Shown here: one piece after another, positions 1 through 6,152 of the stretch | Position numbering within the stretch: the stretch's first letter is position 1 | Layout: each line of letters begins with the position of its first letter | Source: JAHHLP01 sp041609895 | Lineage (GTDB): Bacteria > Bacteroidota > Rhodothermia > Rhodothermales > JABDKH01 | DNA length: 8,341 nucleotides | Direction of reading: 5' to 3' | NCBI GenBank assembly: GCA_041609895.1 | Contig: JBFIPX010000148.1 | Span: 1-8,341 of the forward strand | Notes under the pieces: generated by a model | Databases searched by the model: none | What the model saw: the letters and a program-made list of their open reading frames with translations, nothing else | What the model was told of the DNA's origin: nothing | Position numbers and translations under genes: made by a program

Positions 1-360
1 CTCCTGGAAACCGGACGTCGCTGGACCGAGGACGAGGGCGGGGCGCTCGCTGCCATATCCGATCAGTCGAATCCCTTTCCATACGTACACCGTTGCCGTA
101 ATGCGATATCGTCCCTCAGGAACAAGCACCACCCCAAAACGAGACCGTGCATTGACCGCATCAATAGCAGCCTGAATTGCCTCGGTGTCGTCGGCGATTC
201 CGTCGCCGATTGCCCCGAACATCTCGATGGATACCGCCGACGGATCGTCGGGCCGGAGCGTGTAAAACGACCGGCCATTCGTCGGCTGCGGCTGACCGCT
301 CGTCGAGGTGACAAGCAGGCCGGAGAGCACGATAGAAAGAATGTAGAGGTAACGATTCAT
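1..360 (-). CDS. Exported pectate-lyase-superfamily protein, N-terminal fragment
   Basis: The reading frame opens at ATG (358-360, minus strand) and stays open to the left edge, giving the first 120 residues. Residues 1-22 form a signal peptide: Asn-Arg near the start, a hydrophobic stretch (YLYILSIVLSGLLV), then small residues before about Gln23. Residues 44-112 match the start of a right-handed beta-helix of the pectate lyase superfamily (PF12708 type): FGAIGDGIADDTEAIQAAID at 48-67, then a conserved VVLVPEGRYRIT (77-88) and IRLIGYG (98-103), the usual first coils. Family members act on pectin or other acidic polysaccharides, or are phage-tail-like or surface proteins. The catalytic part lies outside the window, so substrate and activity cannot be stated. 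It is transcribed away from the lipoprotein gene at 615. Family call is firm, enzymatic role open. Confidence 0.85.
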   Translation of the reverse strand, partial: MNRYLYILSIVLSGLLVTSTSGQPQPTNGRSFYTLRPDDPSAVSIEMFGAIGDGIADDTEAIQAAIDAVNARSRFGVVLVPEGRYRITATVYVWKGIRLIGYGSERPALVLGPATSGFQE

Positions 361-614
361 GTCTGATCTTTTGTCAGGCCGCGTTTACGATGGTGGAGAC
401 TCCGCTCCTCTCCCGCACTCGAGCGGGCCACCTGCAGTTCACTGAGGCGAGTCATAGACTGACGAAGCAAGGTGTGGTATAGGTTTTCAGCTGAAGAAAA
501 GCGGCGCGCAATACCGAGCGTCTATTCGCGTTTAATGTCACACGGATCGACTAAATATCACCCTCCTATCCGCCGATACTAGCCACGCAAACTTAATAAA
601 CCCATCCCCGCACG
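361..614. other. Divergent intergenic region (254 bp)
   Basis: This gap lies between two genes transcribed outward and must carry promoters for both. I see no gene in it. A small hairpin (CCCGC at 412-416 with GCGGG at 423-427, 6-nt loop) has no T-run and would lie in the leader of the minus-strand gene. A perfect TAnnTTTG octamer occurs on the minus strand at 588-595 (TAAGTTTG), but it is about 230 bp from the minus-strand start and lacks a TTG at proper spacing. On the plus strand TAGGTTTT (480-487) matches 7 of 8 bases conceptually weighted to the -7 box, again without a -33 TTG. Neither is called as a promoter. Confidence 0.5.
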
Positions 615-1394
615 ATGAATCGACTCCTCACAATAATACTGCTGACCGGACTCTTGCTGACCGGCTGTGATTCCAACTCGCCGAACGTGGCGGAAAAGGC
701 CGACGTATCAGTCAATTTCAAGCTTCTCTCGCCTCGAAACAGCAAGGCTGCCAGCGGTACCATCACTGGCACCAACGGATCGATTGAACTCGAGGACCTA
801 CGCGTAATCGTGGCCGAGTTTGAACTCGAGGCCGAAGACGGAAGCTGCGACCTGGCGACAACCGACGATGACGACTGTCCGGAATTCGAATCCGATCCTT
901 TCTTCTTTCAGCTTCCCCTGGACGCAACGGAGGTAACGGTCGCGAGCGGGCTCATCCCGTTCGGCACCTATAATTCGTTCGAGTTCGAGGTCGAGGACCT
1001 GGAAGACGATCCCGGGGATGATGACTTCGTCCCAAGCCAGGAACTGCTTGGTCAGATTCGGGAGACCGAGGGATTTGCCGACTGGCCCGACAAGGCGAGC
1101 ATGATCATCGTCGGCAGCTTCACGCCGGATGGCAGTTCCACCCCAGAGCCCTTCCGTGTCTACGCGGAAGCGGAAGTAGAAGTGGAGATTTCGCTTTCGC
1201 CTCCTCTGGTCATTGATTCCGAAACGACTGACTATGCGCTGAACATCTACGTCAGCCCGCAGGATTGGCTTACGAGATCGGATGGAAGTGTGATTGACCT
1301 GAGAGAATTCGACTTCGAGGCGACCGAAGGCCGGCTATTGCAGTTCGAGGTCGAGTTCGAGAATGGCTTCAAGGAAGTGGAGATCGAAGACTAA
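615..1394 (+). CDS. Acidic lipoprotein of unknown function
   Basis: This 259-residue protein begins with a lipoprotein signal: Asn-Arg at 2-3, a hydrophobic run (LLTIILLTGLL), and the lipobox L15-T16-G17-C18, so Cys18 should be lipidated and the protein anchored on the periplasmic face of a membrane. The mature part is strongly acidic (for example EFEVEDLEDDPGDDD at about 123-137) and seems made of alternating beta-strands. Strand-like patterns include VSVNFKLL (31-38), LRVIVAEFELEAE (62-74), ATEVTVASGL (104-113) and LQFEVEFENG (242-251). Cys78 and Cys88 flank an acidic loop and could form a disulfide. I do not recognise the family. The acidic loops could bind Ca2+ or reflect a saline habitat; both are guesses. 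ATG 615 fits the signal peptide and the upstream region is non-coding. A terminator follows 22 bp after the stop, so it is probably monocistronic. Confidence 0.85.
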   Translation: MNRLLTIILLTGLLLTGCDSNSPNVAEKADVSVNFKLLSPRNSKAASGTITGTNGSIELEDLRVIVAEFELEAEDGSCDLATTDDDDCPEFESDPFFFQLPLDATEVTVASGLIPFGTYNSFEFEVEDLEDDPGDDDFVPSQELLGQIRETEGFADWPDKASMIIVGSFTPDGSSTPEPFRVYAEAEVEVEISLSPPLVIDSETTDYALNIYVSPQDWLTRSDGSVIDLREFDFEATEGRLLQFEVEFENGFKEVEIED

Positions 1395-1415
1395 GTTCGG
1401 TCGTCCCGATCTCGG

Positions 1416-1457
1416 AAGAGCCTCCGCGCGCACCGGCGCCGGAGGCTTTTCTGTTTT
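1416..1457 (+). terminator. Intrinsic terminator after the lipoprotein gene
   Basis: AGCCTCCG (1419-1426) pairs perfectly with CGGAGGCT (1440-1447). A-rich bases at 1416-1418 can extend the stem into the T-run, and the 13-nt interior can add GCGC/GCGC pairs. The stem is followed by TTTTCTGTTTT, a good U-tract for plus-strand transcripts. The gene ends at 1394. On the minus strand the same hairpin lies about 34 bp beyond the stop of the convergent ACT-domain gene. It is followed there by only a weak T stretch, so it may serve that gene poorly or not at all. Confidence 0.85.
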
Positions 1458-1480
1458 GTGCTGCCCTTCCGGGAGCGACC

Positions 1481-2140
1481 TCAGGGTGTCTGCCTCTTGC
1501 CAAACCGATTGTAGATCGAGTCGAAGGCGAGACGGGCGTCTTCGTCGTTCAGATAGACGTTGAATTCAGAGGTCGTGGAGGTAACCTCGACCACGCTCAA
1601 ACCCTGCAAGGCTATCTGCTGCAGAATCGCATAGAGCAGGCCCGGCTTTCCGATGTATCCCTCGTTAATGCGAATCCCTAGACCCGCAAGACGCTGGACG
1701 ATGCGCGTGGGTGAAGCCCGTAACGCGGATGCTGCATCGGAGAGAAAATCCTCATCCATGATTACCGTCATCTCCGCCGTACCCTCCGTGAGCGTCATAT
1801 AGCCCCCGGTCGACTGCACCTTTCCGAAGAGTTTTCCGAGCGCTCGATGCGTCTCGACTGACTTAGGCAGCGTCAGTGCGCAGAGCCCACTCTGGATTGA
1901 CATGCGATCAATCTGAAATTCGATAGCTGCGGAAACCTCTGATCTCCGAACTTGCCTCTGCAGTCTGGACAGAGCCATCAAGATTGCCGACGCCCGTACT
2001 GGCTTACCGGCTCGGGCCTGGACGAGTGGAAGCAGGAAGTGCGCCGTCTGCGTCAGGTTAAGCAGACCATGATGGAGGCCAAAGTTCAGGGAGGGATTCT
2101 CGGCAACCAAGCGAGCCGCAAGCGTCGAAATGGAGGTCAT
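1481..2140 (-). CDS. ACT-domain protein, candidate regulator of amino-acid metabolism
   Basis: The 219-residue product has no signal peptide and should be cytosolic. Residues 1-65 are helical and end in a basic stretch (RLQRQVRR, 59-66); this resembles the small helical N-terminus of ACT-containing predicted amino-acid regulators, possibly DNA-binding. Residues about 70-140 look like a degenerate ACT fold (GGYMTLTEGTAEMTVIMDE at 112-130). Residues about 152-213 form a clearer ACT fold: LGIRIN, then KPGLLYAILQQIALQGLSVV (165-184) and EVTSTTSEFNVYLND, like the tandem ACT part of aspartokinase. No kinase domain is present. ACT domains bind amino acids. It lies divergent to dapB, so lysine, diaminopimelate or another aspartate-family ligand is a natural guess. 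I chose ATG 2140; an in-frame TTG at 2257 would run through the promoter region and abut dapB. Fold call is fair, regulatory role is inference. Confidence 0.8.
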   Translation of the reverse strand: MTSISTLAARLVAENPSLNFGLHHGLLNLTQTAHFLLPLVQARAGKPVRASAILMALSRLQRQVRRSEVSAAIEFQIDRMSIQSGLCALTLPKSVETHRALGKLFGKVQSTGGYMTLTEGTAEMTVIMDEDFLSDAASALRASPTRIVQRLAGLGIRINEGYIGKPGLLYAILQQIALQGLSVVEVTSTTSEFNVYLNDEDARLAFDSIYNRFGKRQTP

Positions 2141-2141
2141 C

Positions 2142-2177
2142 GTTACATATACAACGCTGAGCAGGGTATTATGTAAC
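2142..2177. repeat. Perfect 8-bp inverted repeat, candidate operator
   Basis: GTTACATA (2142-2149) and TATGTAAC (2170-2177) are exact reverse complements separated by 20 bp. The distal arm touches the -7 box of the minus-strand ACT gene (2177-2184), and the proximal arm ends 1 bp before its ATG. A dimer bound at both arms would cover the transcription start and block the gene, as in autorepression. It could also fold in the mRNA as a hairpin directly before the start codon, but the predicted transcript would begin inside the distal arm, which favours a DNA site. Confidence 0.5.
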
Positions 2178-2184
2178 AAATATA
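2177..2184 (-). promoter_or_regulatory. -7 box for the ACT-domain gene
   Basis: Read on the minus strand this is TATATTTG, a perfect match to the Bacteroidota TAnnTTTG element. It lies 36 bp before ATG 2140, which would give a leader of roughly 30 nt. No TTG is present at 17-23 bp upstream; only CTG (2201-2203) lies near, at 16 bp. The promoter is therefore incomplete by consensus. Confidence 0.5.
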
Positions 2185-2196
2185 GACAAAGTTGTC
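2185..2196. repeat. Short dyad GACAA-AG-TTGTC
   Basis: Two 5-bp arms, GACAA (2185-2189) and TTGTC (2192-2196), are perfect reverse complements around a 2-bp centre. The dyad sits between the -7 box of the ACT gene and the region where its -33 element should be, and about 60 bp before dapB. It could be a protein-binding site, but it is short enough to arise by chance. Confidence 0.3.
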
Positions 2197-2256
2197 GGCG
2201 CAGTCTAGCGCATCGTAGCCTCACGACCCCTCCTAAGCGATCTGACACAGGACTCA

Positions 2257-3027
2257 ATGCGCATCGCTCTCATCGGCACAGGGCATATGGGATCGACGAT
2301 TGCCCGACTCGCCGCAGAATACGGTCACGAACTGTCCGCGGTATTCAGCTCGTCGATGACCGCTGATTCGAAATCCGCTGAGGACCAGCTGTCCGAATCT
2401 GACGTGGCAATAGATTTTTCAGCCGCCGCGGCAGTCCGGTCGAACGTCGACGCGGCGGTCCGGATGAACGTGCCCATCGTCGTAGGAACGACGGGCTGGA
2501 ATGCGGAATTGGAGGCTGTTCGCTCAATCGTTCGATCCGGCAACGGCACGATGCTGTTCGCCCCCAACTTCTCGCTTGGAGTCGCGCTCCTGGCACACGC
2601 TGTCCGCGCGGTGACGCCACTCCTGAACCACCTAGAAGAGTTCGACCCCTATATCTCCGAGACCCATCATGTCCGGAAAGCAGACAGCCCAAGCGGAACG
2701 GCACTACACCTCGGCGACATCCTTCTCGAAGGCCTGGATCGCAAAACCGACCTGCTCACCGGGAACACCGACGGACCGATAGAGGCCTCTACCCTGCAAG
2801 TAACATCATCGCGGGCCGGCTCAGTCTTTGGTATCCACGAGGTTCATATTGACGGACCGGATGACCATCTGACGCTAATGCACAGCGCAAAGAACCGCGT
2901 CGGCTTCGCACGCGGAGCTCTCATCGCGGCAGAATGGCTGATCGGTCGGACCGGCTTCCACACACTCGACGACATGTTGCGGGAGTGGGGCTCGCGGGAG
3001 ACCGCGGCCCTCTCTCACTCTTCCTGA
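2257..3027 (+). CDS. dapB: 4-hydroxy-tetrahydrodipicolinate reductase
   Basis: DapB reduces (2S,4S)-4-hydroxy-tetrahydrodipicolinate to tetrahydrodipicolinate with NAD(P)H, in the cytosol, on the path to diaminopimelate and lysine. The 256-residue product is complete. The Rossmann nucleotide loop is at 7-12 (GTGHMG). VVGTTGW (75-81) and APNFS (102-106) follow. The family signature is at 135-150 (ETHHVRKADSPSGTAL), with His137-His138 and catalytic Lys141, and SGT (146-148) holding the substrate. RAGSVFGIHEV (186-196) is the conserved core of the substrate domain. It is shorter than the E. coli enzyme (273 residues), mainly after the first beta-alpha unit (about residues 31-50), as in many Bacteroidota forms. 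ATG 2257 directly precedes the glycine loop at the usual distance. It is first in a dapB-dapA-dapD cluster, with 45 bp to dapA, and is divergent from the ACT-domain gene. I found no lysine riboswitch in the 116-bp upstream region. Confidence 0.97.
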   Translation: MRIALIGTGHMGSTIARLAAEYGHELSAVFSSSMTADSKSAEDQLSESDVAIDFSAAAAVRSNVDAAVRMNVPIVVGTTGWNAELEAVRSIVRSGNGTMLFAPNFSLGVALLAHAVRAVTPLLNHLEEFDPYISETHHVRKADSPSGTALHLGDILLEGLDRKTDLLTGNTDGPIEASTLQVTSSRAGSVFGIHEVHIDGPDDHLTLMHSAKNRVGFARGALIAAEWLIGRTGFHTLDDMLREWGSRETAALSHSS

Positions 3028-3072
3028 GAATCAATCAAACAACCCGCCCACTCGCCTCTAAAGCCACCCCCC

Positions 3073-3969
3073 ATGAATCAGACTCTCTTCCGCGGTACCG
3101 GCACCGCCCTTGTCACGCCATTCACAGTGGATGGCGACATCGATACTACCGCTCTTCGCAGTCTTATCGACTTTCAGATTGAGAACGGCGTTGACGCCCT
3201 CGTTATCCTGGGGACTACCGGCGAAAACCCGACCGTGACCGATGTCGAGCGGCAACGCATGGTCGAACTGTCGGTCGAGGTCTCGGCTGGGCGCGTTCCC
3301 GTCGTCATCGGTACCGGATCCAACGACACCCGGTCGACGATCGAGTGTGCCCGGCAGGCAGAGGCAGCCGGCGCCGACGGTCAGCTGGTGGTAGGCCCCT
3401 TCTACAACAAGCCGACTCAGCGTGGATTCATTGCTCACGTTGAGTCGATCGCGGATGCTACGACGCTCCCGATGATACTCTATAACGTACCTGGTCGAAC
3501 CGGATTCAACATCGCGCCTGAAACGGTGCTCCAACTCGCCCATGGAATCGACACAGTCGTCGGGGTAAAGGAGGCGTCGGGAAGTATTCCTCAGATTACT
3601 GACGTACTTGCCGGTCGCCCGGACGGCTTTGCGGTCTATTCCGGTGATGACGAGTTGGCGCTGCCTGTTTGCCTGCTCGGCGGGGATGGCGTTGTATCCG
3701 TGATCAGCAACGCCCTGCCGGACGCGTTCGCTGAGCTGATCCGACTCGCGCTGGATCTCGACGCAGGCGCGGCACGCCGTCTCCACCTGCGGATGCTTCC
3801 GGCGATGCGTGCGTGCTTCGTGGAGACGAATCCGATTCCGATCAAGGCCGTCCTTGGCGAAATGGGATTGATTCAAAACGTCCTGCGACTCCCGCTTCAG
3901 CCACTTTCCGAATCAAACCGGAACGGGCTCCGAAACGCGTTCGCGCCGATGCTCGGCGTTTCTGCCTAA
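3073..3969 (+). CDS. dapA: 4-hydroxy-tetrahydrodipicolinate synthase
   Basis: DapA condenses pyruvate with L-aspartate 4-semialdehyde, the committed step of diaminopimelate/lysine synthesis. The 298-residue product has the full (beta/alpha)8 barrel plus C-terminal helices. The key residues are visible: Thr48-Thr49 in GTTGE (47-51), GPFYNKPTQ (108-116) with Tyr111, Tyr137 in LYNVPGRTG (136-144) with Arg142, and the Schiff-base Lys166 in GVKEASG (164-170). SGDDELALP (190-198), GGDGVVSV (203-210) and ETNPIPIK (251-258) are also typical. These features separate it from neighbouring family members such as N-acetylneuraminate lyase. ATG 3073 gives the usual N-terminus (FRGTGTALVTPF). It follows dapB by 45 bp and is probably co-transcribed. 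Feedback by lysine cannot be judged from the sequence alone. Confidence 0.97.
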   Translation: MNQTLFRGTGTALVTPFTVDGDIDTTALRSLIDFQIENGVDALVILGTTGENPTVTDVERQRMVELSVEVSAGRVPVVIGTGSNDTRSTIECARQAEAAGADGQLVVGPFYNKPTQRGFIAHVESIADATTLPMILYNVPGRTGFNIAPETVLQLAHGIDTVVGVKEASGSIPQITDVLAGRPDGFAVYSGDDELALPVCLLGGDGVVSVISNALPDAFAELIRLALDLDAGAARRLHLRMLPAMRACFVETNPIPIKAVLGEMGLIQNVLRLPLQPLSESNRNGLRNAFAPMLGVSA

Positions 3970-3989
3970 CGAATGTTCGATTTGCCAGC

Positions 3990-4020
3990 TTGGCGGAGCC
4001 GGACCGATCCAGTAAGTTTG
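3990..4020 (+). promoter_or_regulatory. Predicted internal promoter for dapD
   Basis: TTG (3990-3992) and TAAGTTTG (4013-4020) are separated by 20 bp, matching the Bacteroidota promoter pattern TTG-N17-23-TAnnTTTG. It lies just after the dapA stop and would start RNA near 4025, leaving a leader of about 55 nt before GTG 4080. This is the best promoter match I found in the window. It also argues against GTG 4020 as the dapD start, because that codon overlaps the -7 box. Confidence 0.55.
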
Positions 4021-4079
4021 TGGAGGCTGCACGCAACGTTCGGCCCCGCCCGCCTTCGCCTCAAACCCGCCATCTCGCC

Positions 4080-4919
4080 GTGACGGACTTCGATGCCCGG
4101 AATCTCAGAAATCTGATCCTCGGCGCAGACATTTCAAATCGCAGCACGGCCCTGCCGATCTTCACCGCCTTCAGGAAGGCGCTTGAGCGCGGTGACATAC
4201 GTGCCGCGGAGCCGTCTGGGGACGGCCACTGGCAGGCCAACCCCTGGGTCAAGCAAGGCATACTCTTCGGCTTTCGTCTGGGTATTCTCGTCGACGTTTC
4301 GGACGGTTCTCTGAGGTTTTTCGACAAAGACACGTATCCGATGCGCTCAACGACCATAGAGGACGGGGTGAGAATCGTGCCGGGCGGCTCAGCGATACGA
4401 TCGGGTGCGTACGTGGCGAAGGGCGTCGTCTGCATGCCGCCCATGTACATCAATGTCGGCGCCTGGGTGGACGAGGGAACGATGGTAGACTCACACGCGC
4501 TCGTCGGAAGCTGTGCTCAAATCGGCAAGCATGTACACCTGTCCGCGGCCGTCCAGGTCGGTGGCGTGCTGGAGCCTCCCGGTGCGCTTCCCGTGATCGT
4601 GGAGGACGAAGCGTTCATCGGCGGCGGATGCGGTATCTACGAGGGATGCATCGTCCGGCGACGCGCGGTTCTCGCTCCGGGTGTTACACTGACGGGTTCG
4701 ACCCGTATCTACGACCTCGCGCGAAACCAGCTCATAGAACGGTCCTCAAGTAACGGCATTCTCGAGGTGCCGGAAGGCGCGGTGGTGGTTCCTGGTAGTC
4801 GCAGCGTCGACTCGGACTTTGGGCGCCAGCATGGGATCAGTCTGTACGCGCCCGCCATCGTCAAATACAGGGACGAAAAGACTGATGCCGCAACTGCACT
4901 CGAGCAGTCGCTAAGGTAG
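4080..4919 (+). CDS. dapD: 2,3,4,5-tetrahydropyridine-2,6-dicarboxylate N-succinyltransferase
   Basis: DapD transfers succinyl from succinyl-CoA to tetrahydrodipicolinate, which marks the succinylase branch of diaminopimelate synthesis. The protein is a cytosolic trimer in known cases. A helical N-terminal domain (1-60, with WVKQGILFGFRLG at 56-68) leads into a left-handed beta-helix of hexapeptide repeats (about 100-210). Diagnostic stretches are GAWVDEGTMVD (127-137, catalytic Asp137), SCAQIGKHVHLS (144-155), GGVLEP (161-166) and IGGGCGIYEG (180-189, Glu188 where the catalytic Glu is expected). The C-terminus has EVPEGAVVVPGSR (229-241). These fit DapD rather than the acetyltransferase DapH. 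Start: GTG 4080 gives 279 residues, the family's usual size. GTG 4020 would add a 20-residue tail unlike the family, and ATG 3813 would overlap dapA by 157 bp. The gap of 110 bp after dapA carries a likely extra promoter. Confidence 0.95.
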   Translation: MTDFDARNLRNLILGADISNRSTALPIFTAFRKALERGDIRAAEPSGDGHWQANPWVKQGILFGFRLGILVDVSDGSLRFFDKDTYPMRSTTIEDGVRIVPGGSAIRSGAYVAKGVVCMPPMYINVGAWVDEGTMVDSHALVGSCAQIGKHVHLSAAVQVGGVLEPPGALPVIVEDEAFIGGGCGIYEGCIVRRRAVLAPGVTLTGSTRIYDLARNQLIERSSSNGILEVPEGAVVVPGSRSVDSDFGRQHGISLYAPAIVKYRDEKTDAATALEQSLR

Positions 4920-4930
4920 GACGGCACAGC

Positions 4931-6127
4931 CTAGGAAGCAGCGAAGCGCGCGGCAAGGTGCGCCATCAGACCGGCACCGGTGCGGAGCGCATCTTCGTCG
5001 ATGTCGAAGGTAGACGTATGCAGCCCGCTCGTAATGCCCTTCTCCGCGTTGCCGACTCCCAGGACGTAGAAACACGACGGAATCGCGCTCGCAAAGTAGG
5101 CAAAGTCTTCTGATGCGAACCACAAGTCGACCTCATCCACCATGGCATCACCGACGTAATCAGCGGCCTCACTTGAAACCCATTTCGCCAACTGCTGGTC
5201 ATTGACCAGGACCGGATAGCCCTCAACGAATTCACAATGAGCCTTCGCGCCGTGAGCCCTCGCGGTATGCTCGACGACCCTCGCGATGAGCGCTCGTCCA
5301 TCGGACCGCCACTGATTGTCCATCGACCGAAAAGTCCCGCGAAGGAAGGCCCGGGCCGGTATGATGTTCGTGGCCCCGTCTGCCTCGATCCGTCCGATCG
5401 TAAGCACGCTCGGGACGTCAGGCGGACAATGACGACTGATGATGCTTTGGAGGCTGGTCACGATCTGCGCTGCGACATATACGGCGTCGGCTTCAAGTAG
5501 GTGCGGCTCGGCGGCGTGACCGCCTTGACCCACAATCTCGATATGAAGTTCGTCCGTTGAGGCCATGAAGGCACCCGGCCGAAGCCCAACGTGTCCGGCG
5601 GGGAGGTCCGGTCGTACGTGCTGGCCTAAGGCAGCCTCGGGTGCCGGGAAGGCGCCGCGTGTCTCGAGCGCACCGACCTCGATCATGGGCTTCGCTCCGC
5701 CGGGCGCTTTCTCCTCTGAGGGCTGAAGGAGGAAGCGAAAAGTACCGGCAAGGTCCTCCCGGATGGAGCTGAGGATTTTCGCAGCTCCGACGAGACTTGC
5801 CATGTGCGCATCGTGACCGCACGCGTGCATAACACCGTCACGCGACGAGGCGAAATCCAACGCCGTCTCCTCGTGAATCGGCAGCGCGTCCATGTCCGCC
5901 CGAAGTGCGATGCACCGTCCGGCCCGGGCTCCTTGTAAGTGCGCTATGATCCCGTGGCCACCAATTCCTGTCTCCACCTCGCATCCGATCGCCCGAAGCT
6001 GGGCCGCCAATGATGCGGCCGTCGACTCCTCCTCGCGCGAGAGCTCCGGGTTCGCGTGCAAGAGCCTCCGGAGCGCAATGATCTCCGGGTGCAGCTGCGC
6101 CGCGAGAGCTTTGATTTCTTCTTTCAA
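4931..6127 (-). CDS. M20D-family amidohydrolase (N-acyl-amino-acid/peptide hydrolase)
   Basis: This 398-residue cytosolic metallohydrolase removes an acyl group or amino acid from an amide; relatives include hippurate, IAA-amino-acid and N-acetyl-diaminopimelate hydrolases. Visible motifs are RADMDALPI (76-84), MHACGHDAHMA (100-110) with metal ligands Cys103 and His105, PSEEKAPGGA (136-145) with the Glu138-Glu139 pair, GQHVRPDLP (168-176) with His170, and the dimerisation insert with GQGGHAAEPH (200-209). FASEDFAYF (337-345) and LHTSTFDIDEDAL (369-381) with His370 complete the site. It is not a DapE-type (M20A) sequence. Start is TTG 6127 (KEEIKALAAQLHPEI follows); no in-frame ATG occurs before the active-site region. 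It lies 25 bp after the porD-like gene and converges on dapD with 11 bp between stops. Exact substrate unknown; a role in diaminopimelate deacylation is conceivable but unsupported. Confidence 0.9.
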   Translation of the reverse strand: MKEEIKALAAQLHPEIIALRRLLHANPELSREEESTAASLAAQLRAIGCEVETGIGGHGIIAHLQGARAGRCIALRADMDALPIHEETALDFASSRDGVMHACGHDAHMASLVGAAKILSSIREDLAGTFRFLLQPSEEKAPGGAKPMIEVGALETRGAFPAPEAALGQHVRPDLPAGHVGLRPGAFMASTDELHIEIVGQGGHAAEPHLLEADAVYVAAQIVTSLQSIISRHCPPDVPSVLTIGRIEADGATNIIPARAFLRGTFRSMDNQWRSDGRALIARVVEHTARAHGAKAHCEFVEGYPVLVNDQQLAKWVSSEAADYVGDAMVDEVDLWFASEDFAYFASAIPSCFYVLGVGNAEKGITSGLHTSTFDIDEDALRTGAGLMAHLAARFAAS

Positions 6128-6152
6128 ATCGGGGCGCCGGCCTGCTGCGTGG

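Noticed and set aside
63..314. Minus-strand open frame of 83 codons inside the pectate-lyase-like gene
   Set aside because: It is an Arg/Ser-rich shadow in another frame; the frame from ATG 360 carries the signal peptide and the GDG.ADDT motif.
412..427. Hairpin CCCGC/GCGGG as a terminator
   Set aside because: The stem is only 5 bp, no T-run follows on either strand, and no gene ends nearby.
588..595. TAAGTTTG on the minus strand as a promoter for the gene at 1-360
   Set aside because: It has no TTG at 17-23 bp spacing and would leave a leader of over 200 nt.
2141..2256. Lysine riboswitch before dapB
   Set aside because: The gap is too short for an L-box and none of its conserved helices is visible.
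2141..2257. N-terminal extension of the ACT-domain protein to TTG 2257
   Set aside because: It would translate the -7 box and inverted repeat and touch the first base of dapB; the added residues look random.
3058..3876. A 272-codon open frame antisense to dapA
   Set aside because: It lies wholly opposite a certain dapA gene, has a composition typical of a shadow frame (rich in Arg, His, Ser) and shows no family motif.
3813..4079. Upstream extension of dapD to ATG 3813
   Set aside because: It would overlap dapA by 157 bp and add a basic tail absent from DapD proteins; GTG 4080 gives the family length.
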